A stretch of 6,445 nt of DNA from Rickettsiales bacterium. GTDB taxonomy: Bacteria; Pseudomonadota; Alphaproteobacteria; Rickettsiales; 21-14-0-20-44-7. Below are positions 4,670-6,445 of this stretch, piece by piece. The stretch lies in the NCBI GenBank assembly GCA_023301015.1, contig JALZVI010000029.1, positions 1-6,445 on the forward strand, given 5' to 3'. Below the pieces are notes generated by a model, which was not told the DNA's origin, made no database searches, and saw nothing but the letters and a program-made list of their open reading frames with translations. Every line of letters starts with the position of its first letter. Within the stretch, counting starts at the first letter, position 1. Made by a program: the position numbers and the translations under genes.

Positions 4670-6445
4670 TTATAGCGAGAGGCAATCTCTCTCACCTTCC
4701 AGCTCCACCAAAAATGCGTCCAATTCCACAAACTGCTGCTTATGGCTCCCCAGTCTGCGAATCGCCAGCTTTCTGTCGGCAACTTCGCGGCCACCGATGG
4801 CTGCGATAATCGGGGTTCTAGCTTCGGAATGTTCTTTCACTTTTTGTGAGATATTCTCGTCACGCAAATCAAGCTCCACACGCAACCCTTGCGCGCGCAT
4901 CAGCTCCGCCACTTCCTTCGCATAATCATCCGCTTCGGGCGTGATGGTCACAATCGCCACCTGCACAGGCGCGAGCCAGAGCGGGAAAACACCAGCGTAA
5001 TGCTCGATGAGGATGCCGATAAAGCGCTCAAAGCTGCCCAAAATAGCACGATGCAGCATAACTGGGCGATGTTTTGCGCCATCTTTGCCGACATAATTTG
5101 CGTCCAAACGCTCAGGAAGCACAAAATCGACCTGAATTGTTCCACACTGCCACGCACGGCCGAGAGAATCTTTGATTTGGAACTCAAGCTTAGGGCCATA
5201 AAACGCGCCCTCACCTGGGTTTAGCTCATAATCTAGGCCTGTCGCCTCAACCGCATCGGTCAATGCTTTTTCCGCGCGATCCCATGTTGAGTCGTCCCCT
5301 GCCCGAGTTTCTGGTCGGTCGGAGAACTTCACGGCAACGTCGGTGAAGCCGAGCTGTTTGTATGATTCAAGCAGAAGCTCGCAAAATGCGGTGACTTCTT
5401 CGGTGATTTGATCTTCCATGCAGAAGATATGCGCGTCATCTTGAGTGAAGCCGCGAACGCGCATAATGCCGTGGAGTGCGCCTGAAGGCTCGTTACGATG
5501 GCACGATCCGAACTCAGCCATACGCAGCGGCAGTTCTTTATATGACACTGTTTTTTTGTTGAAAATTTGCACATGGCATGGGCAGTTCATCGGTTTGATG
5601 GCCAAAATTCGGTCTTTGTCGTCGCCCGAAGTGAACATCGCCTCGCGGAATTTCTCCCAATGGCCAGATTTTTCCCACAAAACGCGGTCAACCAGCATCG
5701 GCGTTTTCACTTCCTGATAGCCGTTTTTTTGCAGCTTATTACGGATGAAAGTTTCAAGCGTGCGGTAAATTGTCCAGCCTTTGTCATGCCAAAAAACTTG
5801 GCCTGTGGCTTCTTCTTGGATGTGGAACAAGTCTTGCGCCACGCCGAGTTTGCGATGGTCACGCTTTTCGGCTTCTTCAATCATGTGCAGATATGCTTTC
5901 AATTTCTTTTCATCCGCAAAACTCACGCCATAGATGCGTTGGAGCATTTCATTGTCGGAATCTCCGCGCCAATATGCGCCTGAGATTTTGTTGAGTTTGA
6001 AGGCTTTTGAGAGCGCTTTTGTGTTTGTCACATGCGGGCCAACGCACATATCAATAAAGCTTTCGCCGTTGCTAAGCGTTTGGCGATAGACTGAAATTGT
6101 GTCATCTTCCACGCGCTCCAGAATCTCTGGCTTGTACTTATTACCCAGCTTTTCAAAATGCGCAATCACGTCGGCTTTGCTCCACACTTCACGCTGAACG
6201 GGGTTGCCCTCGTCGATAATCGCTTTCATGCGGGCTTCAATTTTTGGCAAATCGTCGATGGAAATTGGCTTGTCGTATGAAATATCGTGGTAAAAACCAT
6301 TGTCAATTGTTGGGCCCATCGCTACAATCGCACCGGGATACATCTCCAAAACCGCACGTGCCAGAGCTTGTGCCGTGGTGGTGTGGCGCATAATTTCCAG
6401 CCCTTCTTCATCACGGAGGGTGAGGATTGCGACATTGTCATTATC
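4670..6445 (-). CDS. thrS: Threonyl-tRNA synthetase, N-terminus cut by window edge
   Basis: It attaches threonine to tRNA-Thr in the cytoplasm. The frame stays open to the right edge (591 residues visible). The sequence before the Met at 6391 is RDEEGLEIMRH, a well-conserved junction between the TGS and editing domains. That Met is therefore internal, and about 50 residues including most of TGS are missing. Counting from that Met, the editing domain covers about 1-178, including MCVGPH (115-120). The class II core covers about 186-476, with motif 2 in FGSCHRNEPSG and zinc ligands C270, H321 (DDAHIF) and H447 (MLHRAILGS). The anticodon-binding domain covers about 477-573 and includes DLRDENISQKVKE. 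Two oddities are seen: the editing HxxxH reads HTTTAQ, one residue longer and without the second His, and MNCPG is MNCPC beside the zinc Cys. The gene is visibly more GC-rich than the kinase cassette. The unknown gene at 4650 follows 19 bp after its stop. Confidence 0.98.
   Translation of the reverse strand, partial: DNDNVAILTLRDEEGLEIMRHTTTAQALARAVLEMYPGAIVAMGPTIDNGFYHDISYDKPISIDDLPKIEARMKAIIDEGNPVQREVWSKADVIAHFEKLGNKYKPEILERVEDDTISVYRQTLSNGESFIDMCVGPHVTNTKALSKAFKLNKISGAYWRGDSDNEMLQRIYGVSFADEKKLKAYLHMIEEAEKRDHRKLGVAQDLFHIQEEATGQVFWHDKGWTIYRTLETFIRNKLQKNGYQEVKTPMLVDRVLWEKSGHWEKFREAMFTSGDDKDRILAIKPMNCPCHVQIFNKKTVSYKELPLRMAEFGSCHRNEPSGALHGIMRVRGFTQDDAHIFCMEDQITEEVTAFCELLLESYKQLGFTDVAVKFSDRPETRAGDDSTWDRAEKALTDAVEATGLDYELNPGEGAFYGPKLEFQIKDSLGRAWQCGTIQVDFVLPERLDANYVGKDGAKHRPVMLHRAILGSFERFIGILIEHYAGVFPLWLAPVQVAIVTITPEADDYAKEVAELMRAQGLRVELDLRDENISQKVKEHSEARTPIIAAIGGREVADRKLAIRRLGSHKQQFVELDAFLVELEGERDCLSL

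Noticed and set aside
4889..5994. Reading frames on either strand overlapping ThrRS
   Set aside because: All lie out of frame within a highly conserved synthetase gene and show no family features of their own.
4670..6391. ThrRS as a complete gene starting at Met 6391
   Set aside because: The frame continues upstream to the window edge with conserved synthetase residues (RDEEGLEI), so the Met is internal and the gene is truncated only by the window.
1..6445. CRISPR array, insertion sequence or phage genes
   Set aside because: No regularly spaced repeats, transposase motifs or terminal inverted repeats were seen on either strand.

Overview
The window looks like chromosomal DNA from an alphaproteobacterium. 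The evidence is a methyl-accepting chemotaxis protein (MCP) whose HAMP region runs into an 'EIFRAD'-type linker common in that class, a BTLCP (LapG-like) secreted cysteine peptidase, and short-spaced LOV-kinase/receiver genes like those of the class. This assignment is inference from protein style. No taxonomic marker was searched.

Layout. From the left edge to about 2.9 kb, on the minus strand and read right to left, three genes sit head to tail: a histidine kinase with an N-terminal LOV (blue-light, flavin-binding) domain at 2894-1785, a stand-alone CheY-like receiver protein at 1715-1338, and an MCP that starts at 1338 and runs off the left edge. Receiver and MCP share one base (TAATG), and the kinase and receiver are 69 bp apart, so the three are probably co-transcribed. 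A tRNA-Gly(GCC) lies just upstream on the same strand (3091-3017) with its own promoter. On the plus strand, a secreted BTLCP/LapG-type peptidase (3293-3907) is followed by a strong intrinsic terminator. Convergent to it on the minus strand are an unrecognised 214-residue protein (4650-4006) and, 19 bp upstream of that, threonyl-tRNA synthetase (stop at 4670). The synthetase runs off the right edge and lacks only its N-terminal TGS part.

How the genes may work together. The most interesting part is the light-sensor cassette. The LOV kinase keeps the adduct cysteine and most flavin-contacting residues, and its kinase core is complete. The receiver has all its phosphorylation residues, and an MCP is translationally tied to it. 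This suggests blue-light input feeding a single-domain response regulator and possibly taxis, in an arrangement reminiscent of LovK-LovR but with an MCP added. No cheA, cheW, cheB or cheR is visible in the window, so the link to motility is a hypothesis. Two sequence oddities deserve checking: the LOV motif has Asn where Arg normally follows the cysteine, and the synthetase's editing-site HxxxH motif appears disrupted.
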